A stretch of 64,000 nucleotides of DNA from Tetraselmis striata (lineage: Eukaryota; Chlorophyta; Chlorodendrophyceae; Chlorodendrales; Chlorodendraceae), in NCBI GenBank assembly GCA_006384855.1, contig VCJN01000480.1, positions 1 through 64,000 on the forward strand, in the 5' to 3' direction. Under the pieces are notes generated by a model, which did not search any database, was not told the origin of the DNA, and was given only the letters and a program-made list of their open reading frames with translations. Each line of letters opens with the position of its first letter. The first letter of the stretch is position 1. A program made the translations under genes and the position numbers. Positions 23,579 to 35,800 of this stretch are shown here, piece after piece.

Positions 23579-24963
23579 GTTTGTCATAGCGTATCTTGGT
23601 TGCTGTGAAAGGCCGACCTCTGGCTGCTGACCCCGCTAACCCGCCAGGGTGCCCACACCTCGATCCGGGCCTGCCTTTGTGCTGGGCGCCGTGGAAACAT
23701 AGTCATCCAAAGAGCTCTGTTTGGGAGTGTTCACATGCGGTATTCGGGACGAGGCGCGGCCATCGCATAGACCCTCTGACACACGCATGCCAGCCAGCCA
23801 GCCAGCTAGCCCCCATCAGCATCCTTCCTGCCCGGATAAGCGCGCATCCGGGAGCTGGGGAGATGGAGGTTCGGGGGGGCGGGGGGGGGGGGGGGGGGGG
23901 CGGGCACCAGGGTGAGCTGGCCCCGCCCATTAGCCTCCACCAGCAGCGGCTCGGGCACAGAAATTCCCTCCGCCAGGAGCTGCGGCGCCAGCTCTCTGTA
24001 GAAGCAGCCCTCGTTCAAGTAGCTCCTACGTGCGATGGTTAGGGTGCGGGAGGGGCAGCGGGAGGGGAGGGGGTAGCAGACGTGAGCCCCGGCAGCAAAT
24101 GGGCACCAGTATTGCTGCCTTTGTCTGGATGGCTGCTCTTCAGATAAATCCTGTGTTTTTGCGCTTAATGTCCAAGACAATAGAGAAGCTTTACTGGAAT
24201 AAGGTTTGGTTGAATCTCCACTACGTGTCGCTCGAAGGCTCTTCTTGCCCTGGCAAACTGTTGCGTACCGATGTATATGCCTTCCACAAGTCCTCTCAAT
24301 GTGATACATCTGCATCGCATCTCCTCAGCAGGATCTGCAGCGCAGAGCGGCGGTGGGCCCGGGACGACCTAATGATGGAATATGAAAGCCCAGATAAGCC
24401 GCTCATCTACGAGACGTATCTCGGTATATCGTCTCAATAATAAGGGATTGGGGCTACAGGTACGGGTACCGGCAGGAATAATGTTATCATAAATTCATAC
24501 TTCAGTGATGCCGTCCGAGTATGCACCGTCGAAGCGTGCTGTAAAAGATAGTCAATGTGATGGGTTTAGGATAGTTAATCCTTATACTGGTACTCGTGTG
24601 CTTATCCAGGCTGGGCATGCCCAGGCTCGATTCCGCCACCGGGAGGGGGGGGGGGAGTGGGGGGGGGGGGGGGGGGGGGGGGAGGGGGGCAGCTATGCCC
24701 GCCTCCAGCACTTGCCGCCGCCCAGTGCGCCCGTACCTGAGCTTTCGCTCGTGCCCGACACCCTCGTCGTTCGGCGCCTCCACGCGCTTGATGATCAGCG
24801 CCAGTCGCTCGGGCGGCCACCCGCCTCGAGCTGCCGGCGCCACCTCCAGCACCAGTTGGCTGACCGAGCCGTACCCCGCCCACAGGCTGCGCATCCGCTT
24901 CTCCCCCACAAGCTGCGACCCGGCCGGCGCCACCCGCGCGACCAGCTCCTCAGCGCCAAGCAT
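20845..24963 (-). CDS. APH/choline-kinase-like (CHK) phosphotransferase
   Basis: Small-molecule kinase of the protein-kinase-like fold; the substrate cannot be read from sequence. Exons in order: 24963-24737, 24025-23908, 23002-22961, 22675-22514, 21754-21677 and 21207-20845. All have GT-AG introns with matching phases, giving 329 aa. Visible motifs: glycine loop LWAGYGSV (about 27-34); ATP-anchoring Lys59 in LIIKRVEAP; FYREL (about 84-88), probable salt-bridge Glu; LTDL (116-119); FHAHFWG and HLDTRREEF in exon 4; catalytic HGDFKEANLL (His204, Asp206, Asn211) split by intron 5; and metal-binding DFQ (Asp225). The third exon is only 42 nt. Exon 4 could begin a little upstream, but only the 22675 acceptor keeps phase. 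The start is uncertain, as GCAG/GTGACG just before the ATG could be another acceptor. All catalytic residues are present, so an active enzyme is likely. Confidence 0.85.
23065..23300. repeat. AT-rich TATA/TACA low-complexity tract
   Basis: Dominated by ATATAT, TATGTA and ACATAT words, in intron 2 of the phosphotransferase gene. Confidence 0.8.
23537..23577 (+). repeat. (TG)n microsatellite
   Basis: About 20 TG units in the same intron. Confidence 0.95.
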
Positions 24964-25360
24964 CGTCACCTGCGCAGCTGTTGCAGCCAGTTACAGTGTT
25001 AGGCGCGTAACTATGAGATACTCGGTGCTGTTCACTTCGGGAACGGCATCGGGTAGTGAGACTCCTCGGCAACGGATTGTATGAGATACCGGTACAGTGG
25101 TGAGCGGACGATTAGAATTTGCGCAGTCCGGCGGAGCCGGGGGATCCCCAGTCACATAGCGTAGCTTGCATAGTCACATGCAAGAATATGTTCGCGAAAT
25201 ATACGGGTAAGGATTAATCCTCAGTTTTATTTTGCAGATATTAATCCTTTCAAACAATAAGCAGGATATTCATAAAAGTTAATATGGCGGCTTCATCGCT
25301 TTGAGAAAAGGAGCAGTGACGACAGAATGAAACATACAATCCCAGTTGGAAATACTGGTA

Positions 25361-25536
25361 CTGGTGTGAATTACAAAAAGGGCAGTTCCCCAGAATTAGA
25401 AAATCAACTCAGCAAGCCGCCTAAAAGCGGCCCGCTTCCCGCATAACTGCTGGTGTGAATTACAAAAAGGGCAGTTCCCCAAAATTAGAAAATCAACACA
25501 GCAAGCCGCCTAAAAGCGGCCCGCATCCCGCATAAA
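25361..25536 (-). repeat. Two tandem 89-bp repeats at the element 3' end
   Basis: Copies start at 25361 and 25450; both contain GTGTGAATTACAAAAAGGGC and CAAGCCGCCTAAAAGCGGCC. The inner palindrome GCCGCCTAAAAGCGGC could form a stem in the RNA. Confidence 0.9.
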
Positions 25537-27045
25537 GCGGGATGGATGAGTGATGCGCACACGGTTCAGAGTCCGGGCCACGCGAGCACGTGTGTGTGTA
25601 GGTGATCCTCGGACGTGCTGTGCAGCTTCAGCAACGGGATGGGAGACGAATCTGCGCCGTCTGATGAGGCAGCGAGCACGCTCTCGAGCGGCCACCAAGC
25701 TCAGGACCCCGAGGAAATCTCTTGCGAGCAAGGCCTCCTGGTGAGCCCGGGTGATGCACCGAGTGCCCCGCGATGAGAGGGCACCCCGGTCCGCAGCCAA
25801 GCATGCGATACCACGCACTGTGCGGTGCACCCCCTTGCTCACCTCACCCACTGTGCCGAAGACCATGCCCGTGTACTCCGACATATCCAGGATGTCTCGA
25901 AGAGGACCCTTCTGTCCGGGCTCTGTGTTGTGCCACGCCGCGTCCCGCGCAGCCAACCCCCGTTGTATGTCGCCCAACAGGGAGCGCTCAAACCGATCCA
26001 CAGCTGTGGCCCGGGGCACTGAAGTGTACTTGACCCCGTACCGCATAGTCTTGAACTCTAGCAGCGTGGACTTCAAGCTCCGGGGATCATAGCCCCCGGT
26101 CACGACGTTGAACGCCGGAAGGGAGAGCTCTGCGTCCGGCACTAGGTCCTTGAGTTCATCCCGGGGTACGGTGTTGCCGAGAGGCACTGCCTGCTGGAAC
26201 AAGTCATCCACCTCCCGCCGTACCGCGATACCTAGGTCGTGAACACAGTGATCGCGGAAGGCATCTGCGATAGCGTCGTGCTGTACACGCCAGTGAGCGT
26301 CTCCAGGCGCCGGGAGGTTCATGAGCGCGTCGCCGTATAGATCAACAATGACGGGGTTGTGCTCCGTCGAGGGCAGAATAATCTGGCACCCAACCACCGG
26401 GGCCAAGCACGGGCTAGGCAGAAAGAAGTACCCGGCAGCGACCTCCCGCAGCTCATGCGGAGTCATGGCTGTCCGCGCGGTGGGGATGGCCACTGTCCAC
26501 ATGCCTGACGCCACGTCGAGCTGGTTGAACAAGATCCGTTCCCTACATGTGGCAGGGAGAGCGCACACCTCATTTCGAAGCCGAGAGTTGTTGGCCTGGT
26601 CTAGAAATGCCGTCAGCTCCTTTTGCGAGCCCGACGCAGCCTCCACTTCCCGCTCCATCTGGCGTGCATCTGCGTCGCCGAGATGGCCAGCAGTAGCCGC
26701 TTGGAGGCGGCCCCACGCCTCGCGCATCTCCGCGGCGTAGCTGTCCGACCCATGAGCATCGTTGAGGAAGTGGTCATACTGGCGGGCGGAAGAATTTGCG
26801 TTGAAGCTGCCTCGGCCAAGTACGGACCCGAGCTGTGGGTCGAAGAAACCAGGGGTGGGGGTGTTGGTGCCGGAGTTCCTAGTCAGGAACCTTGGGAGGA
26901 TGGCGTTCATGCAGCCGATGAAGGCGGCATCACGAACGGTAGCCATGCGGCGGATGCCAGCTCCCTTCAATCGAGTGGGGAGGTGAAGCCTGCTGCGCGC
27001 CCTGGCCACTGCATCCTCGCTCAAGGTAGCCACCTCCGCTGCCAT
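25510..27045 (-). CDS. Retroelement polyprotein C-terminus: RT tail plus PD-(D/E)XK-like nuclease
   Basis: 511 codons with no stop. Residues about 19-52 read LHLPTRLKGAGIRR and AAFIGCMNAILPRF, the thumb-proximal L-P-x-x-x-G-G-x-G-I-R signature that follows the reverse transcriptase domain in non-LTR elements. Around residues 300-340 is LVPDAELSLP, then about 25 residues later LLEFKTMRYG, a P-D...E-x-K arrangement typical of restriction-like endonucleases. An Arg-rich basic tail closes the protein. The polymerase core is missing because the element is 5'-truncated, so the apparent Met is not a true start and the copy cannot transpose alone. The frame is intact, suggesting recent insertion. Family placement is by motif only. 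Confidence 0.6.
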   Translation of the reverse strand: MAAEVATLSEDAVARARSRLHLPTRLKGAGIRRMATVRDAAFIGCMNAILPRFLTRNSGTNTPTPGFFDPQLGSVLGRGSFNANSSARQYDHFLNDAHGSDSYAAEMREAWGRLQAATAGHLGDADARQMEREVEAASGSQKELTAFLDQANNSRLRNEVCALPATCRERILFNQLDVASGMWTVAIPTARTAMTPHELREVAAGYFFLPSPCLAPVVGCQIILPSTEHNPVIVDLYGDALMNLPAPGDAHWRVQHDAIADAFRDHCVHDLGIAVRREVDDLFQQAVPLGNTVPRDELKDLVPDAELSLPAFNVVTGGYDPRSLKSTLLEFKTMRYGVKYTSVPRATAVDRFERSLLGDIQRGLAARDAAWHNTEPGQKGPLRDILDMSEYTGMVFGTVGEVSKGVHRTVRGIACLAADRGALSSRGTRCITRAHQEALLARDFLGVLSLVAARERARCLIRRRRFVSHPVAEAAQHVRGSPTHTRARVARTLNRVRITHPSRFMRDAGRF

Positions 27046-27164
27046 GGGGTCGGGGTTGGAAATACTGGTACCGGTACCAGTACTGTAAGAGCCGCGCGCG
27101 TGGTCGCACGATGAAGCCGTAGTTTATTTGAACCCGCGGCGGGTGTACCAGTAAAATTAGCGCG

Positions 27165-27308
27165 AAAGTAAAGATCGCCCCGGGGCATCGGCCGAAGCCG
27201 CCCCGGCACTAATCCTTCGTCGCTATGGGATAGCAACTAAACCTCGTCTTGCTGCGCCAGCTGCAGCCGTAGGTCTGGCACAGCCCGTATAATAGACCAT
27301 TGCCTCGT
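27165..27308 (-). mobile_element. tRNA-derived SINE, 5'-truncated copy
   Basis: On the minus strand it reads GAGGCAATGGTCTA, then CCAGACCTACGGCTGCAG, GGGCGGCTTCGGCCGATG and ends CTTTACTTT, matching the body and tail of 4661-4897. The tRNA-like head is absent. Confidence 0.8.
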
Positions 27309-27974
27309 GTACCAGTATTGCTCGATTCTCATCGATTCATCCAGGATTCATCTGTATATTTTTACTTACTAAGGTGGTATGTACAGTAGATACGGGTACG
27401 GGTACCCTGTACCAGTTCAAGCGGTGGATTTGTTACTGGCCTTGTTGTACTTCACATCAGCACCTGTACACGCCGACCGGGAGGCGCCGGGCGGATACAA
27501 ACCGCCCGCGAAACACCGACTACCGCGGGAGGCTTGTACTGGCGGTAGCATCGAATAACGTGAATTATCCATGCAAGTCCGCCCGGACGACACGAACCCA
27601 ACTGCGGACGACGGAACCGGCGGTGCAATTTTCCTCCGGGCATGTATGACTGGCGTACGGCGGCTGGATGCAAATCTGTAGCGTGTGTAGCGGTCTATCT
27701 ACGGTCGAAACGCGCGCGGACGTCCTGCATGAATATTTTACGTGGACGATACACGGGAGTGTAATACTGGTGCGCATCGGACTCGCCCGACTATAAATAT
27801 TAATTACACGACCACCAGTGCAGGATGGACCGTTGTTTATTATTACATGTGCTAGACGCAACATACATTCAAGAAATCCACACAGAAATCCAGAAGGAAA
27901 TCCAGAAGGAAATCCAGCTACGGGCCAACAGAGGCGGGAACCGCCATGGTAGCCACCGACCAGGCATCGCCACC
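27309..27974. other. Intergenic, nothing recognised
   Basis: No gene found. Contains a 12-bp tandem repeat (GAAATCCAGAAG) at 27885-27917, about three copies. Confidence 0.4.
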
Positions 27975-29075
27975 AGCCAGCCGCCGCTCCACGCAGTAGG
28001 GACGCTCTCCCCAGCACACAATCCCGGGCCACTCCAATAGCGGCACTAGGCCGAATGTAATGTGAAGGCGCCGACAGGAAAGGAGCTTCGAAGTTGAGGT
28101 CCCGCGGCAAGGAGCGGAAGTGGGGGGGTCCAACCCAAAACGGGGCGCCACGGGCGTGCAACAGACGCAGGCCACCCAACGCCAAATGCGCCGCCAGCTC
28201 GGTCGCGTCTCTTTCCGCCAAACGTAGAACGCCTTCCCCAGCACAACATCCAAGGCCACTCTAATAGCGGCGCTGAGCCGAATGTGATGTGGAGGCGCCA
28301 ACAGGACAGGAAGGGAGAAAGTGCTCAACGAGTAGGGAATGCAGAGCCGACCGGATCAGCAACGACGTAAGACGCCGGTGTCCAGCGCGCTTTGTTCCGC
28401 CCAACGCCAGATCCGCCGCCAGCTCGGTCGCGTCCCCTTCCACCGAACGTAGAACTCCCTTCCCAGCACAACATCCCGGGCCACTCCAATAGCGGCACTA
28501 GGCCGAATGTGATGTGGAGGCGCCGACATGATAGGAAGGGAGAGGGTGCTCAAAGAACAACGAACAGGGACTTGACCGGACCAGCAACGACGTAAGACGC
28601 CGGTGTCCAGCGCACGTTGTTCCGCCCAGAGCCAGATCTGTGACAATTATACGAGTACGATATGCTACGAGTTAGTACCTGTGTGTACTAGTACAATGTG
28701 TACCCGAGACTACGAGTATATGTATTGTATAATGCTGCCGTGTGGTAAGCGTTGTGTGAACCAATTATTGTTGTATTCTCAAAACACTGTAGCCTCTCGC
28801 CTTTGCACCACCACTGCACACCACCTTTGTTTGTCTTTGATTCTCTATCCGGCTGAGACTGTTGCAGATCCGCCGCCAGCTCGGTCGCGTCCCCTTCCGC
28901 CGAACGTAGAACTCCCTTCCCAGCACAACATCCCGGGCCACTCCAATAGCGGCACTAGGCCGAATGTGATGTGGAGGCGCCGACAGGACAGGAAGGGAGA
29001 GGGTGCTCAGAGAACAGCGAACGGGGACTTGACCGGACCAGCAACGACGTAAGACGCCGGTGTCCAGCTCACATT
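27975..29075. repeat. Tandem array of about 228-bp units, four copies
   Basis: The landmark GGGCCACTCCAATAGCGGCA recurs at about 28022, 28250 (diverged), 28477 and 28934; spacings are 228, 227 and 457 bp. CCGCCAGCTCGGTCGCGTC recurs in step. Between copies three and four an unrelated block of about 229 bp (28638-28866) is inserted and carries a DR2 motif. Minus-strand ORFs across the array repeat the same peptide in pieces and are probably not genes. Confidence 0.85.
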
Positions 29076-30162
29076 GCTCCTCCGCGGCAGTGGCAGCACG
29101 GGCGGGGCCAAGGCTACCAAGGCGCCACCCGTGCACGATCCCCACCCCCATCCCCTTCCAGGAAGGGCCCGCGATTCCAAGGGCCGAGGACGGTCGTCGG
29201 GCCCGCCCAGGCGGCGGTAGGTGGGAAAAGGAAAAATATACCGGGACCGTTGTTTATCATGATGTAGGTCACAGGGATAGCTTATCTTTACTACGAGTAT
29301 AATCCGATATATTTACCCGCTTGGTCTCGCTGCTGGCCTGACGACGCGCACGACGCATGGTACAGGTACAGGTAGCGACTACTGGTAAATACTCGCTACA
29401 GCACTTATTTAGCATGAGCATTGACGTTGGGTAGGTAGCGACTACAGGTACCTGGGTACCTGTACCACGGTTTTTTTCAACAGTCGTAGCGACTACAGTC
29501 TTCCCGCATGCTTCGGTGACTAATTCGGTGCATCAAAAGTTGCACAGCAACGCACCAAGCAGCAGGCACCACCCAACCAGCGATCGCACGGTGCCGGCTG
29601 TCCATGCTGCGAAAGCTTTCCTGAGCCTGGAAGCCCTGCAGCGGATTATGGTAGTCTGCGCTGGCTCAGCCCAGGCGCGGGCGGTGCGCAATTGACATAA
29701 GCACGCAGCAACTCCACACCGCCCGGCGACCGTACCGGCAGGTAGCGACTGTGTCGCAAGCGAGCGACTACCCGCCTGCACCAGTCAGTAGTCGCTACCT
29801 GTGGTCGCTACCCGTACCAGCAGGAGCGAGTTGTTTTTTCCGTCGTCGACGAATCCGTTATTTGCCTGCGCCAATCCAATCTAGCAACATTGCCGATATG
29901 TGACTACGGGTACCGACCATGACTAATTTCAGTTCCGAGATGTACAACATGTCCTGCAGGTGCTCGTACCGCTAGCGACTTTCGGTATTAGTACTCGATA
30001 ATAGATAGGGCTATAATGAGCTGTCTTTCAGACGGCCGTTGCACGTATTTCCTGTATAGGGCTCCAAGGTCGGCGCTGCACGCATGAACTGATGCCAGGG
30101 TTGCCCTGAGGCGCGTCATTACCGACAACAGCTCCGTCCGGAGACAACAGCGTTCTGCGGGG
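29076..30162. other. Intergenic, upstream of the phosphodiesterase gene
   Basis: No gene recognised. The phrase GGTAGCGACTAC and variants (CAGGTAGCGACT, TAGTCGCTACC) recur at about 29370, 29435, 29480, 29740 and 29790 on both strands, a possible short interspersed motif. Confidence 0.35.
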
Positions 30163-32809
30163 ATGACTATAATGGCCCAGTTGACGACGCTGGTGCTGGT
30201 GGCTCTGGGGTCCTACGTGGTGTGGGAGTGCTGGGGCGGGCTGGTGGCCGGCGGTTTGTGGCTGGCGCGTCTCGCGAGCGGATCTTCAGCGCGTTGGCCA
30301 CCTGCGACAGCGGTCCGGCGCGACAGCCCGCCGCCTGGCAGCCTCGCCCAGAGCCTTGACGACGCGTCGGAGCCGCAGAGCAACAAGCAGCTTGATGAGC
30401 TTCTGTCCAGCTTGGTGGAGTACCTAGACCGCAGACGCGTCGCGGCAGATGGCGCCGCTCCGCCGGGGCGCGCACGTGGGCTGGGTGCTCTATGGTCGGC
30501 TTTGGTAGGCCCCACCCGGCTGGGCGCGCCCGCGGACCCACCTGCCGACGCAGAGGAGGCCGCCAGGCTGCATGCCTCGCTGCTTGCGGCGCGCCCCATG
30601 CTGCTGGAACTGGACGCTGAGCGGAACGCAGACCTGAACACGGTGCTAAACCAGTCGGGCGTCAACAATGACGTGCGCGCCTACATCGCCAGCTCCTACC
30701 TCGCGGGCCTCGTCGGCGACGGCACGCGCAGCGCGCGCCCCAGCGCCGGCGACACGTCTGCCAGCCAGTCGTTCACCAGCGACGGCGGATTCCTGCAGCA
30801 CGTGCGCTTCAGCGAGGGTCCCTCGAAAATGTCGCCGGGAAAGCGGGGGTCCGACACAGGCGCCCCATTCGTCGGCGATGAATACACGCCGCCTAGAGGC
30901 GGCAAGAGCCAATTAAACACCACCAGCCTGCGGGATATTTCGGTGGGCGGGCTGGAGAAAAGCCTGTCGAAGTCGGACGATTCTTTCTGCTCGACCAGAC
31001 GCTCCACGGCAACGGATGCGGACGACGATAAGGTACACACAACAATCAGCAGCAGAAACGCACCATAATAATAAGAAATAAGAAACTGCAAAGCTCCCCT
31101 CCCACAATGCCACAATCTCTGCAGCGCCTCAAGGCCGTGTGTCCCCATGTCCTGTCCGGCGCATTCATGGGCCAATCTAAATGTGGCAGCGCGCATGGTG
31201 GCGCCAGGTGATAACTATCGATGATGTGTTGCCGAAGAAAGTCCACCCTGACGTGAAGACTGCAGGGATCAACTTCTCCTTTGACACGCTGCGCCTAAAG
31301 CATGTGGCCTCGCCCCTGCTGGAGGTGGTGCCTCAGGCGAGCTCCCCTCCTGCTTCTTAGTTCCCCTTTTACAGGCCCCCAAAACACCCTGTGTCCGATC
31401 GGCCGTCCCCCCCACCCCGCCGCCAGCCGACTAGCTGGCTGACCTGCTGGCAATGACGAACAGATCGTGCGCCTGATGGAGCTCGATGACGAGATGACCC
31501 CGGGGGCCATCCGGAAATTCCTCCGTTTTGTGAAAGCCGTGGCCAAGGGCTACCAGAACAACTTCTACCACAACGAGCTGCACGCCGCCGACGTCACCTG
31601 CCGCATGACGGCGATCATGTTCTACGCCGGCATCAAGGACCGCCCCGTGGACATGCTGGCGGGTCTGATCGCCGCCATCATCCACGACTACGGACATCCA
31701 GGTACGGGGCGCTGTCGGGCCACTTCCGTAGCTGCCATGGGATATTTGCCTAGCACGCACAGCCGTCTGCCAGGGCATACCCACCCGGCCATGGGGCCTG
31801 CGAGGGGACGGGGCGGGCCGGTTGGTGGCTGGTCCCATACTTCCATCAAGAGGTCCTGCGGGGGTATCCTGCAGCCGGCGATCCGGTGGCTGGCTGACCC
31901 CCAATCCCATTCCAAACCCACAGTTGCCCTTCCTCCCCCGCAGCCGCCGACAACACCCTGAATCGCTCTCCAGTGAGGGCAGTACACTTGGATGCGTTGC
32001 GAGCTCCAGCTCTTTTGTGGGTGAAGATAGTGAGGGATTCCGCGACATTTGAATGGGTTGAATGTCGATCTCGACATTGCAACCAACCGACGTTGACCCC
32101 AACGTCGCTTGTTTGGGTTCAATGATCGGCAATAGGACCCAATGGGGGGTTAAATTGTCAACATTTTTGGGGTCACCAAAATACAATATTGTTTGCATCA
32201 TCGAGTTTGGTACTCTGTGCTGCATTCGTGGTGGAATCTGGTGTATTTTCCGACAGATGCGGGTTTCCCTCTTCGCGAGGGGGTCGATAAAACAATAACT
32301 TCTACATAGCAAACTTCAATGCACAATTGCTGTGGTGGATGTGAACAAGCAGCCAAAGACAAGGGGGAAGGGGGTGGAGGAGTTTCCTCCGTGACATCTC
32401 AGCAAGCTGTCCACACTCTGCACAGATGGCAATGAGAGCCACCCACGTGTGCCAGCGCTGCTTCACTCTGAGAGACGCCCACTCTTGCCACTCCGCCAGG
32501 TACCTCCAACAACTTTCACGTGGCCACCCAATCGCCGCACGCACGGCGATGGAACAACCAGGCCGTCCTGGAGAACCACTCCCTGGAGTGCTGCCTGTCG
32601 ATGATCGAGCAGCCGGACACGGACTTCCTGGAGGGGTACTCCATGCAGCAGCGCGTCAAGATCCGGAACAAGGTCATCGCGATCGTGCTGGCCACAGACC
32701 TAAGCCGGCACTTTGAGTAAGTCCCGCAATGGCTAGACCCCCCCCCCCCCCCCCCTCCCGCCCCCTCAACACACACACACAGACACAGACACACACACAC
32801 ACAGACACA

Positions 32810-32861
<52 letters not shown>

Positions 32862-35800
32862 CACTCACTCACCACCATCACCGCCAACCCCTCCGGGTCC
32901 CGCATCTCTCGCGAGACTGGCAGTGGGTATCACTGTGTTGACAGGGCACGCCATTCTCTGTGCTGTGCATGGCCCTGTACAGTTTTGTCGTGGGAGCGAC
33001 GCAGGTGGCTTTGTTCAAGGGGTTATTAAGTTAAGCATCTCCCTTTTTGGGGGGGGGAGGGGGGGGGGGGGAGGGGTAGATACCTAGGTTATAGAGGCCC
33101 TATATTCCTAAACCCTATACTATTTCATCGTAAGAGGGGGCATGTACCGTAATTTCCACGCCATGGCTTTGCTATCCATGACTGTTGTTGGACCTCTCGC
33201 GGAAAAGGAAAAAGTGAGTTTATCTCGAATAACTGTAGCATACATTACCGTAACCATATTTGCGGATCGAAAGAATGACAACACTGTTGCAGTAGCGAGT
33301 CGGAAGATCCGTGTGGTATTTGCGGCGCATTCTGATGTGTTTCAAGATAACTACGTATTCTTTTTCTCTCCTCGAGCGCAAGCAAAGGGGGGGGGGGGGG
33401 GGGGGACCGATATTAATATATCGCGAACCCAAAGCATAGTTACAGTATATATACTACACCACAAACATCGCACGGAGTCTGAATCATAACTGCGCAGCTC
33501 GTGCTGATTGCTGCGACCCACGAGCCCAATTAAATGGTACAGTACACCGTAGCAGTTGTTTTGACTCCCCAAGGGGGGTTATTTTGTGTTCACATTTTTA
33601 TCCTTATCCCGTGTATTAAAATACTTCGCAGGGGGAAGTACAGCGAGAGGGTTTGAGTGCCGGTACAGGGCAACATTTCCTGCGGACCGGAACAACTGCA
33701 CGCCGGTCATTATTGAGTAATTAACTCACCTCGCCGGGGGGGGGGGGGGCGGGAGGGGGGGGGGGGGGGGGTAAACAATAAACAACCCATCGCGTGTCAC
33801 TATCGCCGGGGGGGGGGGGGGGGGGGGGCGGCAGGGGTGAAGATGAAGGTGGGTTGCGGGAAGGAAGGGGGGGGGGGGGGGTGTTCAAAGTTATATGGAT
33901 TCGGGGAGTGAAAGCGATGGTACCTGTACGGTATGAAGCGCTGCAACTGACCCCCCCCCCCCCCCCCCCCCCCCCCAAAAACTTTCGGCTCCCCATGGAA
34001 AGGGTTCATTGATAGGCCGCCTACTGATAGAGTATGCTGGAACCTTCGCTGCTTAGGATCCAGGAGCAGTTTCGGAAGAAAGTTGGCAGCAAGGCGGCGG
34101 AGAAAGGCAAGGCTAGCAAAAGCGTGCTGCGGAGGACGGACAGCGCGTCCGCGCTGAGCCTGAAAGCAAACACCAGCACCCGGGAGAGGGTCCTGGCGAC
34201 CCAGCGGGACAGGAACCTGTACGCATCGCTCGACACGGCAGAGCGGCTGCTGGTGCTGCAGATGGCCATGAAGGTGGCGGACATCGGGCACTGCTCGACG
34301 CCGCTGGGGCAGCACCTGCAGTGGCTGCAGCGGCTGGAGGACGAGGTGCCCCCCCCCCCCCCACACACACACACAGACACAGACACAGACACCCACACAC
34401 ACAGCGCCATCCTTCCTCGGCCTGCGCTCCGCCATGAGGTAGCGAGGAGCTGCCCGTGGCAAGATAGGGTACTACTTCGGGTTTTAGGCGCATTAGGGTG
34501 TGCTGTTGTCCTGTCCTTCACTGACCGCAGTCCCACGCAGTGCATTACATGCAGGGTTTAGTGTGATTAGGGCATGGTGCTAGGTTTAATGTACCCTACA
34601 TGGCGTCGCACCGTCAGTAACAACGGCCGTTGCATAGCGGCGCCAGCTGCTGCTCACTCCACCCCGCAACTGAGCCGCAGCACGGAGGGGCACCGGTTGA
34701 GCAATGTACGGCTGCGCGGCGTAGATGTTTCTGCAAGGGGACATGGAGAAGCGGCTGGACTTGCCCGTGTCGCTGTTTGCGGATCGCACCAAGCCGGGAG
34801 TGTACGATCCGGCCAACCAGGTTTGCCCACCCCTCACCTCCCCCCTCTTAATGCCCTGCCACTCCCTGTCTGAGCCATCTAGCCAGACAGTAGGTTGACA
34901 TCAGAATGCTTGCTGTCGACCCTGAGGGTCGTGAGTTGGCCGTGTTATGGGGCTGCTGGATTCAGAATTGGGGTGTGTAGGAATATCATGAATTCGGGTA
35001 CCGGAAAGACTTATGGACGTGGCACAAAATAGCACTGTTACCTCCCGTGACTTCACACTTTAGTGAGATTATCTCTACAACCCCCCCCCCCCCCCTTCCC
35101 AAAACCCACCCACCCCCTTCTCCTCCCGGCTTTGTTCACTATAGGGGTGGGTTCATCATCGAGGTAGTGTCGCTGTACTACACTTGGGCCATCACAACCG
35201 GGTTTGTTGTTTTAGGTTTTTTCAACCTTTCAACCACCCCAGTCTTCCTATCCTGCTGCGCCACAGCCCCGCAGAACGGAGGTCGTCTGCTTTGGGGGCG
35301 CGCAGCACGCCCCGCATCTTTCATGCGCGCGCAGCGAACTCCGGCCCGATACTGCTCTGTGTACCTACATATTGTTCTGCCCCCATCTTTTACCCTCCCC
35401 CCATCCCCCGGCTTCCCAATGTCAAGCTGTGATGGCCTTAATCATCAGTTATGGCCTTAGTCTATACTAAACAAGACACTACTTGTGAACATGTCTTGGT
35501 ACTATATATACACTGGACTCGGACTTGAGTAGGAGCTACGCATTGGAGAAAACGATCACAGTTAGTCCAGGTGCCCAGGCAGGCCTTGCGATTGATTATT
35601 CCCGATCAGCTATCTCGCCATAGGTAGATAGTACGTACAGCAATTCTGCACGGCCTCCACCCAAAAGGCCTCCATTCACGGATGAATGGAGGCCTCCTCT
35701 TGCCTGTACACCATGCCGCTGTATATTTGAAAAAGCCTGGGCCGGAGCGTTATATACATTATTTTTGGCCTTTCCCAAGGAATGAGACACATGTCCGCAA

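Larger units (their letters stand above)
25345..27071 (-). mobile_element. 5'-truncated non-LTR retroelement with 17-bp target duplication
   Basis: The 17-bp sequence GTTGGAAATACTGGTAC occurs exactly at 25345-25361 and 27055-27071 and brackets 1693 bp. Inside, on the minus strand, one long ORF runs almost from the 5' break and is followed by a tandem 89-bp repeat at the 3' end. 5' truncation, a long direct target duplication and a repetitive 3' end are hallmarks of target-primed reverse transcription. Left-hand context at 25140-25344 holds nothing recognised. Confidence 0.75.

Noticed and set aside
25550..26740. Plus-strand ORFs opposite the retroelement ORF
   Set aside because: Short, fragmented antisense frames; the 511-codon minus frame carries the family motifs.
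27565..28646. Minus-strand ORFs with shared peptide LPxxxAPPHHIRxSAAI
   Set aside because: They repeat with the 228-bp tandem unit, and stops differ between copies; no evidence of a gene.
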